A DNA stretch of 64,000 bases from an uncultured Bacteroidia bacterium. GTDB taxonomy: Bacteria > Bacteroidota > Bacteroidia > Bacteroidales > F082. Every line of letters starts with the position of its first letter. The first letter of the stretch is position 1. The translations under genes and the position numbers were made by a program. The notes below the pieces were generated by a model. The model made no database searches. It saw only the letters and a program-made list of their open reading frames with translations, and had not been told where the DNA came from. This document shows positions 39,836 through 47,931 of the stretch, piece by piece. Location: positions 1-64,000 of the forward strand of contig CADCGK010000014.1 in assembly GCA_902800965.1 (NCBI GenBank), read 5' to 3'.

Positions 39836-41257
39836 ATGGTCAAGAACCACAATGAGATATGGAGAAAATGCCTTGAAATCATCAAGGACAACACTTCGGA
39901 GCAGGTGTATGCTACGTGGTTCATGCCCATCGTCCCCATCGCTTTTTTGAACAACGTGCTGACCATCCAAGTCCCGAGTCAGTTCTTCTATGAATGGCTT
40001 GAGGAGCACTATCTCGACTTGTTGAAAAAGACCATCAAGAAGGTGCTTGGCACGGAAGGCAAGCTGGAATACAGCATCATCATGGACAGCAGCGACCAGA
40101 CCTATCGCATTGTTGTCCCCGGCACCAACCGTAACGATGTCAAGAACAACACGTTGGGGAGGCCAGCTCCTGAGAACCTGTCGGAGAATCCAGTAAATCC
40201 CTTCATCTTCCCTGGTCTGAAAAAGATGGAGATCGATTCCCAGCTCAACGAAAACTATTCGTTCGACAACTTCATCGAGGGCGACTGCAACCGTTTGGCG
40301 CGTTCCGCAGGTCTCGCGATCGCAGAGAATCCCGGAAAGACGGCATTCAACCCCCTGCTGATCTACAGCCAGACCGGATTGGGCAAAACCCATCTTTGCC
40401 ACGCCATCGGCCTGCATGTCAAACATAAGTTCCCCGACAAGACCGTCTTGTACGTCCAAACCGAGCAATTCATCAACCAGTTTGTCAACGCTTCGAAGAA
40501 CAACAACCTGAACGACTTCGTCCATTTCTATCAGATGATTGACGTGTTGCTCATCGACGACATCCAGTTCCTCGCCAAGAAGACCAGGACCCAGGAGACC
40601 TTCTTCCACATCTTCAACTATCTGCATCAGAATGGCAAGCAGTTAGTGCTGACCAGCGACAAGCTCCCTGTGGATTTGCAAGACATGGAGCCCCGCCTGC
40701 TCTCCCGTTTCAAATGGGGTCTCACGGCCGACCTTCAGATGCCCGATGCCTCCACCCGCGCCGCCATCTTGAAGAACAAGCTTTACACCAACGGCATCGT
40801 CCTTCCCGACGAGATCATCGAGTACATCGCCTCCACTGTACGGACCAACATCCGTGAGCTTGAAGGCGTGCTGATCTCATTGGTCGCACAGTCCTCATTG
40901 AATAAAAAAGCAATTACCATCGAGCTCGCCCAGCAAATCATCGAGCGTTTCATCCGCAACTCGGTGAAAGAAGTCTCAGTGGAATACATCATGAACGTAG
41001 TGTGCGACTTCTTCTCCATCCCCATGGAGACCTTGTCGCAAAACACCCGCAAGCACGAGGTGGTGCAAGCCCGCCAGATCGTCATGTATTTCTCCAAGAA
41101 GTACTCCAACTGCAGCCTCGCGGTCATCGGACAACAATGCGGCAACAAGGACCACGCCACCGTGCATCACGCCTGCAAGACCGTCTCTGACCGCATCGAC
41201 ACCGACAAGCAGTTCAAGGCGATGATGGCTGAAATCGAAAAGAAAATCCTCATCTGA
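39836..41257 (+). CDS. dnaA: Chromosomal replication initiator DnaA
   Basis: DnaA opens the replication origin. The 473-residue protein has domain I (IWRKCLEIIKDNTSEQVYATWF), a short linker, and the AAA+ domain with Walker A TGLGKTH near residue 180 and Walker B LLIDDIQ near 240. The RFKWGLTADLQMPD sequence and domain IV with CGNKDHATVHHACKTV follow. I start at ATG 39836, which aligns with homologs; a TTG at 39794 would add 14 basic residues. The rsmI-like gene starts 6 bases downstream. Confidence 0.97.
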   Translation: MVKNHNEIWRKCLEIIKDNTSEQVYATWFMPIVPIAFLNNVLTIQVPSQFFYEWLEEHYLDLLKKTIKKVLGTEGKLEYSIIMDSSDQTYRIVVPGTNRNDVKNNTLGRPAPENLSENPVNPFIFPGLKKMEIDSQLNENYSFDNFIEGDCNRLARSAGLAIAENPGKTAFNPLLIYSQTGLGKTHLCHAIGLHVKHKFPDKTVLYVQTEQFINQFVNASKNNNLNDFVHFYQMIDVLLIDDIQFLAKKTRTQETFFHIFNYLHQNGKQLVLTSDKLPVDLQDMEPRLLSRFKWGLTADLQMPDASTRAAILKNKLYTNGIVLPDEIIEYIASTVRTNIRELEGVLISLVAQSSLNKKAITIELAQQIIERFIRNSVKEVSVEYIMNVVCDFFSIPMETLSQNTRKHEVVQARQIVMYFSKKYSNCSLAVIGQQCGNKDHATVHHACKTVSDRIDTDKQFKAMMAEIEKKILI

Positions 41258-41263
41258 TCTCCC

Positions 41264-41980
41264 ATGGTTTTCGGAAAGCTTTATCTGGTACCCAACCTGT
41301 TAGGGGCGACAAAACCCGAACAGGTGCTGCCCGCTGGCACACTGGACATAGTCAAAAAGCTCAAGCATTTCGTGGTGGAAAACACCCGCACCTCTCGCCG
41401 TGTGCTGAGCCGTATCGGGATGGACAATCCCATTGACGACATCGAGTTCATCGAACTTGACAAACACAACGCCCACAACCTCGACTTGATGGAGCACCTC
41501 GGCGCCTGTCTGCAAGGCGAGGATATGGGACTGATGTCGGAAGCCGGTACCCCCTGCGTGGCCGATCCAGGTGCATTGGTCGTGGATCTTGCCCATTCCG
41601 CCGGCATCAAGGTGGTGCCGCTGGTTGGCCCCAACGCCATGATTTTGGCACTGATGGCTTCAGGCTTCAACGGACAGGCCTTTGCCTTCCACGGCTACCT
41701 GCCCATCAAGAGCCCTGAAAGGCAGAACGCTATCAAGAACCTTGAACGGCGCTCCATGACCAACAACGAGACCGAGCTTTTCATCGAGACGCCTTTCAGA
41801 AACAACGCCATGATCGCCGATTTATGCAAGAACCTCCACCCTTCCACCCAAGTGTGCGTCGCCTGTAACCTTACCTGCGAGGACGAACTGATCATCAGTC
41901 AGGACGTTGCCGAATGGAAGAAGTTCAAAGGGGATCTGAACAAGAAACCGGCGGTTTTTCTTATTTATAGTGGACGATAG
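41264..41980 (+). CDS. RsmI-like SAM-dependent methyltransferase
   Basis: This 238-residue protein belongs to the tetrapyrrole methylase/RsmI group. RsmI 2'-O-methylates C1402 of 16S rRNA. Recognisable parts are the N-terminal LYLVPNLLGA, the motif SEAGTPCVADPGA (about 88-100) and GPNAMILALMASGFNGQAFAFHGYLP. It is shorter than E. coli RsmI (286 residues), and Bacteroidota carry both a long RsmI and a short paralog like this one, so the rRNA target is uncertain. Repeat copy B lies directly after it. Confidence 0.85.
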   Translation: MVFGKLYLVPNLLGATKPEQVLPAGTLDIVKKLKHFVVENTRTSRRVLSRIGMDNPIDDIEFIELDKHNAHNLDLMEHLGACLQGEDMGLMSEAGTPCVADPGALVVDLAHSAGIKVVPLVGPNAMILALMASGFNGQAFAFHGYLPIKSPERQNAIKNLERRSMTNNETELFIETPFRNNAMIADLCKNLHPSTQVCVACNLTCEDELIISQDVAEWKKFKGDLNKKPAVFLIYSGR

Positions 41981-41995
41981 CAGTCGCTGCGGGTT

Positions 41996-42024
41996 GGATT
42001 GCTTCGCTATCGCTCGCAATGACG
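41996..42024 (+). repeat. Dispersed GGATTGCTTCGCT...GCAATGACG repeat, copy B
   Basis: This 29-base copy differs from copy C at one or two positions. It fills the gap between the convergent ends of the RsmI-like gene (stop at 41980) and queE (stop at 42026). Confidence 0.75.
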
Positions 42025-42025
42025 A

Positions 42026-42616
42026 TTACCGGATGTTGAGGATACGATGGGTTTGGAGGGAAAGTCGCCAGCCGGGGTTGTTCAATACCGCATCCACACA
42101 AGCTTTCATGTTAGCCTGACGTTGCATTTCATTCTCCGAGAAACAAGGTTGAAGGAATCGATAGGTGGCTGTGATGCCATCGTATTGTTTGAGATCCTGA
42201 CCGAGATAGACCACCTTCAATTCATCGCATTGCTTTAAAACACATGGTGCTGCGTCTCCCCCGTCGAATCCAGTTTTAGGTGAGAAGGTCACCCAGTCGA
42301 GGTTATTTGGCAATGCTCGCGTGCCATTGGTCTCGATGGCAATACGTTTGCCTGTCTTCTGCTTTAGTTCCGCGACAAAGGACTCATCGATAAACAAAGA
42401 AGGTTCGCCTCCCGTCAAGACGATCAGCGGGGCATTTGGATAATTGTTGACCTCATCGATGATTGCTTGGGTGGTCATCATTTTCCCTGATTGATGCTGC
42501 GTATCACAAAAAGCGCAGTGCAAGTTACAGCCGCTGAAGCGCACAAAGACAGCGGGCGTCCCGGTGTGGAAGCCCTCGCCCTGAAGAGAGTGGAATATTT
42601 CGTTTATCTTATACAT
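42026..42616 (-). CDS. queE: 7-carboxy-7-deazaguanine synthase QueE
   Basis: QueE is a radical SAM enzyme that converts 6-carboxytetrahydropterin to 7-carboxy-7-deazaguanine in queuosine synthesis. The 196-residue protein starts with INEIFHSLQGEGFHTGTPAVFVRFSGCN. It has the short CX3CX2C cluster motif (CNLHCAFC, about 30-37), VLTGGEPSLF, and the ending LQTHRILNIR. The other three preQ0/preQ1 genes lie just upstream on the same strand. Confidence 0.96.
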   Translation of the reverse strand: MYKINEIFHSLQGEGFHTGTPAVFVRFSGCNLHCAFCDTQHQSGKMMTTQAIIDEVNNYPNAPLIVLTGGEPSLFIDESFVAELKQKTGKRIAIETNGTRALPNNLDWVTFSPKTGFDGGDAAPCVLKQCDELKVVYLGQDLKQYDGITATYRFLQPCFSENEMQRQANMKACVDAVLNNPGWRLSLQTHRILNIR

Positions 42617-42629
42617 GGGATGGAAGAGA

Positions 42630-42727
42630 GGAACGGCGAATGTTACGAATTAAACCGAACGGCGAATTTTACGAATTAAACGAATTGACTCGATTAGGTT
42701 CGTAAAATTCGTTTAATTCGCCGTTCC
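42630..42727. repeat. Inverted repeat between queE and queD
   Basis: The ends GGAACGGCGAA (42630-42640) and TTCGCCGTTCC (42717-42727) are perfect inverted copies. Inside, the 13-base unit CGAATTTTACGAA (42663-42675) recurs inverted as TTCGTAAAATTCG (42699-42711), and ATTAAACGAATT is also repeated in inverted form. The whole could fold into a long imperfect hairpin in the queD-queE spacer. Confidence 0.7.
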
Positions 42728-42728
42728 A

Positions 42729-43082
42729 TTAATCAAAGTTCTGCGGCGCATCGTCTTTGATGTACGACGCCTTATTATCCCTCGACTCCCACACGTCGGC
42801 ACGATAGCAGTTCGGGACGGTATCGACGATCCAATGGGCCAGGTTTTCGGCCGTCGGGTTGAAGTCCAGCACCTCGTTGATGTTGGTATGATCGATCTTG
42901 CCATGGATAAGCTTTTTGATCAAGGTGAAGTCGCACACCATGCCATTGCTGTCGAGATGTTCGGCACGGCAATACACGTTGATCTTCCAGTTGTGGCCAT
43001 GAAGGTTTTCGCACTTGCTCTCATAGTCGAGGTAGAGCTGGTGGCAAGCAGATATTTCAAGGGTTTTTCTTACGTAATACAT
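42729..43082 (-). CDS. queD: 6-carboxytetrahydropterin synthase QueD
   Basis: QueD turns dihydroneopterin triphosphate into 6-carboxytetrahydropterin, the QueE substrate. The 117-residue protein has the zinc-binding histidines in SACHQL and LHGHNW, the catalytic Cys in SKCENLHGHNW, and DFTLIK and DHTNINE motifs. It sits between queC and queE in the operon. The 46-base gap to queC contains short CAGTTGGT tandem repeats. Confidence 0.94.
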   Translation of the reverse strand: MYYVRKTLEISACHQLYLDYESKCENLHGHNWKINVYCRAEHLDSNGMVCDFTLIKKLIHGKIDHTNINEVLDFNPTAENLAHWIVDTVPNCYRADVWESRDNKASYIKDDAPQNFD

Positions 43083-43084
43083 AT

Positions 43085-43124
43085 TCAGTTGGTCAGTTAA
43101 TCAGTTGATCAGTTGGTCAGTTAC
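43085..43124. repeat. Short tandem repeat between queD and queC
   Basis: About four imperfect copies of a 9-11-base unit built on CAGTTGRTCAGTTR fill most of the queC-queD spacer. Confidence 0.6.
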
Positions 43125-43128
43125 CCCG

Positions 43129-43800
43129 TTAGGGGTTATAGCTCGGTAGGGTTTCATATTCGGTAGTGTCTTCGATGCCGGCGTCACGGAGGGCTTGGAT
43201 GCGTTCGCGGCAGGTGCCGCATTTGCCGCAGTGCTTCTCACCGCCTTTGTAGCAGGAATAGGTCTCGCTATAATCCAGGCCAAGAGCCTTGCCGTGTTCG
43301 GCAATTTCTTTCTTGCTCAGATACGTGTAAGGCGCCCACACCTTGATGTTATCATACGTTCCTGCCGACATGGCCTCTGACATCGCATTGACGAAGGTTG
43401 GGCGACAGTCTGGATAGATGGAATGGTCCCCGGCGTGGTTGGCAATCATCACACGCTTCAGTCCGTTACTCTCGGCGATGCCTGCAGCGATGGCCAGCAT
43501 GATACCGTTGCGGAAAGGCACTACCGTTGACTTCATGTTCTCATCATCGTAATTGCCATCAGGGATGTCGGCAGCGGTCATCAGCAGGGCGCTCTTGAAA
43601 TAGCGGTGCATAAACTCCAGTGGCACCACGATATGCTTGATACCCAAGCGTTGGCAGTGCGTGATGGCGCAGATCCGCTCACGTCCGTTCTGGGTGGAAC
43701 CGTAATCAAAGGTGATGGCCAACGCGATCTCGTCCTTGAATTCGTACAACATCGTAGTGGAATCCATGCCTCCCGATATGATAATCACCGCGTCTTTCAT
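43129..43800 (-). CDS. queC: 7-cyano-7-deazaguanine synthase QueC
   Basis: QueC uses ATP and ammonia to make preQ0 from 7-carboxy-7-deazaguanine. The 223-residue protein has the PP-loop SGGMDSTT (residues 9-16), [26 protein letters not shown], and the zinc-binding cysteines in [19 protein letters not shown] near residue 195. Its start overlaps the queF stop by 4 bases, indicating translational coupling. Confidence 0.96.
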   Translation of the reverse strand: MKDAVIIISGGMDSTTMLYEFKDEIALAITFDYGSTQNGRERICAITHCQRLGIKHIVVPLEFMHRYFKSALLMTAADIPDGNYDDENMKSTVVPFRNGIMLAIAAGIAESNGLKRVMIANHAGDHSIYPDCRPTFVNAMSEAMSAGTYDNIKVWAPYTYLSKKEIAEHGKALGLDYSETYSCYKGGEKHCGKCGTCRERIQALRDAGIEDTTEYETLPSYNP

Positions 43801-44267
43801 GAGTTGTGGAATGCTGAAATTAAACGTTGCTTCACCAAGTCCTGATGATCGGCGTCGCCATAGTTGGCGAAAGGCTTGATGGAGATGCCGCCACGAGGAT
43901 TGAACAGGCCGATGACCTCCAGGTATTTGGGATCCATCAGTTTGACCAGGTCCTTCATGATGATGTTCACGCAGTCTTCATGAAAGTCGCCATGGTTGCG
44001 GAAGCTGAAGAGATAGAGCTTCAGGCTCTTGCTCTCCACCATCAGCGTGCGAGGAATGTAATTAATTATAATGTGTCCGAAGTCAGGCTGACCCGTCTTG
44101 GGGCACAGTGAGGTAAACTCTGGACAGTCGAGGGTCACCAGATAATCGTTCTCCGGGTGTTTGTTCTCGAAAGTCTCCAGCACCTCGGGGGTATAGTCGT
44201 AGCTGTAATGGGTGTTTTGGTTCCCTAACAGCGTGACACCTTGAAGTTCTTGTTCGTTTCTAGACAT
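43797..44267 (-). CDS. queF: NADPH-dependent 7-cyano-7-deazaguanine reductase QueF
   Basis: QueF reduces preQ0 to preQ1, which is then inserted in tRNA. The 156-residue protein is the short YkvM-type form. The catalytic Cys and Asp lie in [12 protein letters not shown] (about 53-64), the substrate-binding [20 protein letters not shown] follows, and NPRGGISI closes the core. It is the first gene of queF-queC-queD-queE. Promoter element at 44285-44292 gives a leader of about 10 bases, too short for a preQ1 riboswitch. Confidence 0.96.
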   Translation of the reverse strand: MSRNEQELQGVTLLGNQNTHYSYDYTPEVLETFENKHPENDYLVTLDCPEFTSLCPKTGQPDFGHIIINYIPRTLMVESKSLKLYLFSFRNHGDFHEDCVNIIMKDLVKLMDPKYLEVIGLFNPRGGISIKPFANYGDADHQDLVKQRLISAFHNS

Positions 44268-44284
44268 GGGATGGAATTTGGTTG

Positions 44285-44292
44285 CAAAAATA
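44285..44292 (-). promoter_or_regulatory. Predicted -7 promoter element for the que operon
   Basis: TATTTTTG on the minus strand, 17 bases upstream of the queF start codon, fits TAnnTTTG. Confidence 0.6.
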
Positions 44293-44342
44293 GCAAAATG
44301 TTCTCAATCAAGGTAATTTTAGCAAGAAGCAACCCGTGGCCG

Positions 44343-44525
44343 TCAAATTTTAATCAAGTCCTCACCCAGTACAATTGATATTTTGGCGAGAGTGCGTAGT
44401 GTGAAGTTGTGTGTTCCGCCAAGCCATCGTGACACTTCGGCTTCAGTCTTTTTCGTGCTTCTAGCGAGGTCCCGTTGCGACATTCCCCGCTTCTTTAACA
44501 TCCCATCTAGTTTAGGGATTGTCGT
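44343..44525 (-). pseudogene. Truncated XRE-family antitoxin (HigA-like)
   Basis: An open frame of about 60 codons reads MLKKRGMSQRDLARSTKKT, then EAEVSRWLGGTHNFTLRTLAKISIVLGEDLIKI and a stop at 44343-44345. The HTH and the phrase SRWLGGTHNFT are typical of Bacteroidota HigA/XRE antitoxins. These normally have 30-40 more residues before the HTH. Here a stop codon lies just upstream and the best start is ATG 44501, so the gene seems 5'-truncated or frameshifted. No toxin gene is found beside it. It could still be a short functional HTH. Confidence 0.6.
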
Positions 44526-44527
44526 TT

Positions 44528-44785
44528 AATTCTTTCTGTTTGACTAAACTGGTTGTTTGTTTTTGTGGTGTCGCCACAAGTGGCTGGGTTTTGGCCGTTT
44601 TTTACATCAAATCCCGAGGAGTCTAGTCAACAATCTGGCGAAGCAACTCTCTCCCTTTTGTGTCTTGTTTTATGGTGCCACAAAGGTATAACAATTTTAA
44701 AAATTACCTTATAAAGTAAGTTTCTTCAAACAATAAGATAATCCGAGAAACACCGCGATCTCAAAATCAATCCCCTATTTGTCGA
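44528..44785. other. Non-coding region between the antitoxin remnant and the SUMF1 gene
   Basis: I find no gene in this stretch. It contains TTGACTAAAC (44540-44549) and an inverted near-copy (44621-44630), a short palindrome TTGTGGTGTCGCCACAA-like at about 44563-44579, and a minus-strand promoter element TACCTTTG at 44681-44688. It may hold the remains of a toxin-antitoxin promoter region. Confidence 0.45.
44681..44688 (-). promoter_or_regulatory. Predicted -7 promoter element upstream of the XRE remnant
   Basis: TACCTTTG on the minus strand fits TAnnTTTG and would drive transcription toward the antitoxin remnant. Confidence 0.45.
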
Positions 44786-45901
44786 TTATCTATAATCCAT
44801 GACCAAACGAAGTCCATAACAAGTATCCCTATAACTGGGATCAAGTTTATGGCGCTTCGATACACGACAAAAAGAAGATTGAGAGTACCAACTGCCGCCA
44901 CGTACCACACGTTTCGATCCACTTGAAGGGCCTGAGGGATCAGTTTGAGACCCTGTATTGTAACAACCATACCAGTCCTGACACCATTCCCACACGTTAC
45001 CACTCATATCGTAAAGACCAAGTGGATTTGGCGATTTGCTCTTCACAGGATGAGACGAAACATTGCTATTTTCAGTATACCAGGCCACACTACTGAGGCT
45101 ATAGCTACCAGAATACACAAATCCATTTCTATTGTTTCCTCCCCCTGCCGCATATTCCCACTCAGCTTCTGTGGGCAAACGAAAGTTTGCTCCCGTAAGT
45201 TGGTTCAGTCTGTAGATGAAATCTTGGCACTCATACCAATTTACATAATAAATAGGATAACTGTCCCCTACACCTCGCAATGGCTTTGAGTGTTCGACCA
45301 TATCACGCTGATGACTGACCGATGTTCCAACAACAGCTTTCCACAAAGCCTGTGTCACTTCTGTCTCACACATATAGAAAGAATTCACAGTCACACTATG
45401 AACAGGTCTTTCGTCATTATCAGTTTCATAATCGCCACTGCCCATTTGAAACGTACCACCTTCGACAAGTTTCATCACGAAAGATACACCTCCCACTGTG
45501 AAAAAGGGATCGCCTGTTGAGGTGGTCTGTTTCCTTTTTTGAGAGGCCACCCCTACATTACTTTTCCCATTGATATCATTTAACACAAAAAACAAGGTTG
45601 CAACCACAGCAATCAGACATAAACTACTGATTAAAAATATCGGCCACTTTTTTCGACACTTCGTTTGAGCTACTTCTATCTGTTGTGATTGGAGTACAAT
45701 AGGTCGTTGAATGGAAGTGTCTGCCTTAGAATTAATCTCATTGAAAAGACTCGCTATTTCAGGCACTGTTTTGGCTTTCTCCCATTTCTCCATGCCTTTA
45801 CGCCAAATCAAAGTGTCAGGTTCAACACCATGAGCGAGAAGTTCTTCTTGCGGGAAAGGACCTTGTCGAGATCTGTTTTTATCAACAAAATAATAGTTCA
45901 T
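44786..45901 (-). CDS. GYF_2-TM-SUMF1 (FGE-sulfatase domain) membrane protein
   Basis: This 371-residue protein has three parts. Residues 1-53 are a GYF_2-type domain (YYFVDKNRSRQGPFPQEELL, LIWRKGMEKWEKA). A single TM follows at about 87-107. A formylglycine-generating-enzyme-like domain spans about 132-371 (VEGGTFQMGS, ETEVTQALWKAV, RLPTEAEWEYAA, YDMSGNVWEWCQDWYG, RVVRGGSWYSQSSFC). Compared with true FGE, the first catalytic Cys is replaced by Ser (GGSWYSQSSFC), so sulfatase-activating chemistry is unlikely. It is the last gene of the seven-gene operon and may act as a membrane adaptor. Confidence 0.85.
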   Translation of the reverse strand: MNYYFVDKNRSRQGPFPQEELLAHGVEPDTLIWRKGMEKWEKAKTVPEIASLFNEINSKADTSIQRPIVLQSQQIEVAQTKCRKKWPIFLISSLCLIAVVATLFFVLNDINGKSNVGVASQKRKQTTSTGDPFFTVGGVSFVMKLVEGGTFQMGSGDYETDNDERPVHSVTVNSFYMCETEVTQALWKAVVGTSVSHQRDMVEHSKPLRGVGDSYPIYYVNWYECQDFIYRLNQLTGANFRLPTEAEWEYAAGGGNNRNGFVYSGSYSLSSVAWYTENSNVSSHPVKSKSPNPLGLYDMSGNVWEWCQDWYGCYNTGSQTDPSGPSSGSKRVVRGGSWYSQSSFCRVSKRHKLDPSYRDTCYGLRLVMDYR

Positions 45902-45912
45902 CTAAATCATAT

Positions 45913-46884
45913 TTACATAGTCCTAGCAAATTGTTCTATGCTAAACGAACCATCAAGGTTTTTCACCTTAATCTTTCCCAAAAGAATGTCAAAGAAAAAG
46001 GCTCGAATACGTTCTATTGTCAAAACTGCAGGTTTCCCATCACTATCTACACCAAGGTCATATGTCTTGAGAAGCTGTGACCCAAGTGCTGCCGCTGTGA
46101 GCAAGAAATGATTTTGGAACTTATCTGTGTCTATCAAATCCGCAGCCAAAACCTTACCCACAACGCTATAGCTATGAAGTGAACGTTGTTGTTCTCCATC
46201 AGTAAGCGTTGTACGCAAATCATCCGATGCTAGATTGATTTCTATCTTTCCACTTTCTGCACTTTCATCTTTATGACGATATAAAGATCCGAGGTCAGCT
46301 AATGCAAGCGAGAATAGACGTGTCGTCTTTGTATAGTTTACACGCTCTACGCTAAATACAGAAGGCAACAAAAGATTCACTTCACCATCCAATTCAACGA
46401 ACGGAGAAATGAAAGTGCCAAGAATGCAATCTTTTGCAAATAGAGACTGGGTGGCAAAGACGCCACCAATGACAACACAATTTTCAAGGACGATTTCATC
46501 GCCATACAGACTGCCCGATACAAAAGTGTTGCATAGCGTAATACTTTTCGCATTGACATCCGAGCAAAAAGTTGTGTTGCATCTCATGGCTCTTGTAACC
46601 ACCGAAGAGGCTGACCCAACTGCTTTGCGGAACATCACATCACCCACAACGTCATTATTAATATACAGTTCACGTTGGGTGAAAACTGCACCCTTCACTT
46701 CAAGTGGAGCAGCCTCTATTGTCAACTTATTGGCATAGATAGGTCCTTCAACTACAGTCTCGCCTACAACTGTAACTGTACGTGATAGTTCCGACATCTT
46801 ATTGGGTAAAATGCCACCTTTAACTATATTATTGTCAAGTCGGAGATTTGTATCCGTGACATGAACTTCTTTCAAATTACTCAT
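45913..46884 (-). CDS. Bactofilin-like beta-helix protein
   Basis: The 323-residue protein has no signal peptide. Residues 35-180 are a run of short beta-strand turns (TVVGETVVEGPIYANKLTIE, LEVKGAVFTQRELYINNDVVGDVMF, FVSGSLYGDEIVLENCVVIGGVFAT). These resemble the right-handed helix of bactofilins and other polymer-forming cytoskeletal proteins. The C-terminal 140 residues are unlike anything I recognise. It is located 11 bases after the SUMF1 gene's upstream neighbour boundary, inside the operon. A filament or scaffold role is an inference from the fold pattern. Confidence 0.6.
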   Translation of the reverse strand: MSNLKEVHVTDTNLRLDNNIVKGGILPNKMSELSRTVTVVGETVVEGPIYANKLTIEAAPLEVKGAVFTQRELYINNDVVGDVMFRKAVGSASSVVTRAMRCNTTFCSDVNAKSITLCNTFVSGSLYGDEIVLENCVVIGGVFATQSLFAKDCILGTFISPFVELDGEVNLLLPSVFSVERVNYTKTTRLFSLALADLGSLYRHKDESAESGKIEINLASDDLRTTLTDGEQQRSLHSYSVVGKVLAADLIDTDKFQNHFLLTAAALGSQLLKTYDLGVDSDGKPAVLTIERIRAFFFDILLGKIKVKNLDGSFSIEQFARTM

Positions 46885-46894
46885 ATTTACTAAT

Positions 46895-47920
46895 TTATTT
46901 GTTTAACATCTGATTTATCATTTCCCTGACTCGCCGAGAATGGTTATCATCGCCTGCAATATTGTTGGCTATTTCCGTTTGAATATATGAATTCAATAGT
47001 TCAATATTATTCTCACTATCTCCTTCCCAATTCACATTTTCAAGACAATCGCATAGTTTTTTCTGCAATCCAGAATTCTTAAAAGAATAATAACTAGGTG
47101 TTATGCATTGGCTTTCGATATTTTGGTTTTCGGACACAGTCTTCAAATAGCAAACAGGTACAAGATAAGAGTCGTTACCTGAACCTTCAATACACGACTC
47201 CAAAATTGTTCTCTCTGTTCTCGCTTTAGACACGAGAAAATCTTGGACTTTATTCATCGATTCCAAAGCGTGATGCTTGACCGTTGCCGCGCTAATCTGT
47301 GCTTGGAGCATGCTGCTTTCCTTACTCATTGTTACCGCAGTCTGAACCATGTCAGTGTGAAGCATTCTGTCGCTTTGTGTGTCCACTTCTTTCACTAAAT
47401 CAAACACAGGCTGATCAGCTTGATGAACTCGAACAGAAAGTTCATTATTCAAGTCGGCGAACAATTTCTGATACCTTGCAGTTGTACGGGCATAATCTTC
47501 CGCCATTGTCTTTTGTTTCTCTTTAAGGGAAGCTGCTTGTTGCCGCAGAAGTATCAACCTCGCTTCGATAGTCTGTTCCAATTCCACCTTTTGAGTTGAC
47601 AAATCAGTTCTGACCGTATGGAAAAAACCATCAATAATGGTTTTCGATACTTTTTCAGCATTATCTGCAATGGCCACACACTGCGCGGTATTCAATGCTC
47701 CAACGCTTGCAGTCAAACCATTGATGTGTTGGTTGCAATTCACTACACTCGAATCAAACGGAGAAGTGTCAACATGAATATCTACTTCTACAAGTTCCCG
47801 TGCAGTTCCACGAACAGTTACTGGCATGCTGCCACCGTTTTGTGAAGCTGGGTATCTAACTATTTCTGTCTTCTCATATGGAACTTCTACGGTTCTCCTA
47901 AAACGTCTACTATAACTCAT
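46895..47920 (-). CDS. Coiled-coil protein, paralog 2 of the SPFH operon
   Basis: I do not recognise this 341-residue family. Residues 95-190 are strongly coiled-coil (LSTQKVELEQTIEARLILLRQQAASL and following). It shares a layout with the next upstream gene: a VDTSP motif near the N-terminus, a GFFHTVRTDLS segment before the coil, a ELSVRVHQADQPVFDLV block after it, and a C-terminal VREMIN helix. There is no signal peptide or TM, so it is predicted cytoplasmic. Gaps of 10-11 bases separate it from both neighbours. Confidence 0.7.
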   Translation of the reverse strand: MSYSRRFRRTVEVPYEKTEIVRYPASQNGGSMPVTVRGTARELVEVDIHVDTSPFDSSVVNCNQHINGLTASVGALNTAQCVAIADNAEKVSKTIIDGFFHTVRTDLSTQKVELEQTIEARLILLRQQAASLKEKQKTMAEDYARTTARYQKLFADLNNELSVRVHQADQPVFDLVKEVDTQSDRMLHTDMVQTAVTMSKESSMLQAQISAATVKHHALESMNKVQDFLVSKARTERTILESCIEGSGNDSYLVPVCYLKTVSENQNIESQCITPSYYSFKNSGLQKKLCDCLENVNWEGDSENNIELLNSYIQTEIANNIAGDDNHSRRVREMINQMLNK

Positions 47921-47931
47921 AACTGCATTTA

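Noticed and set aside
39785-40627. A 280-codon open frame antisense to dnaA
   Set aside because: Shadow frame of dnaA without motifs or own promoter.
43085-43124. CRISPR-like repeat array
   Set aside because: The units are about 10 bases, contiguous and without spacers; there are no cas genes in the window.
44268-44300. A preQ1 riboswitch in front of queF
   Set aside because: The predicted leader is about 10 bases and shows no preQ1 aptamer pattern.
44786-45901. GldJ/GldK identity for the SUMF1 protein
   Set aside because: GldJ and GldK are lipoproteins in gliding/T9SS operons; this protein has a GYF_2 domain and a TM instead and different neighbours.
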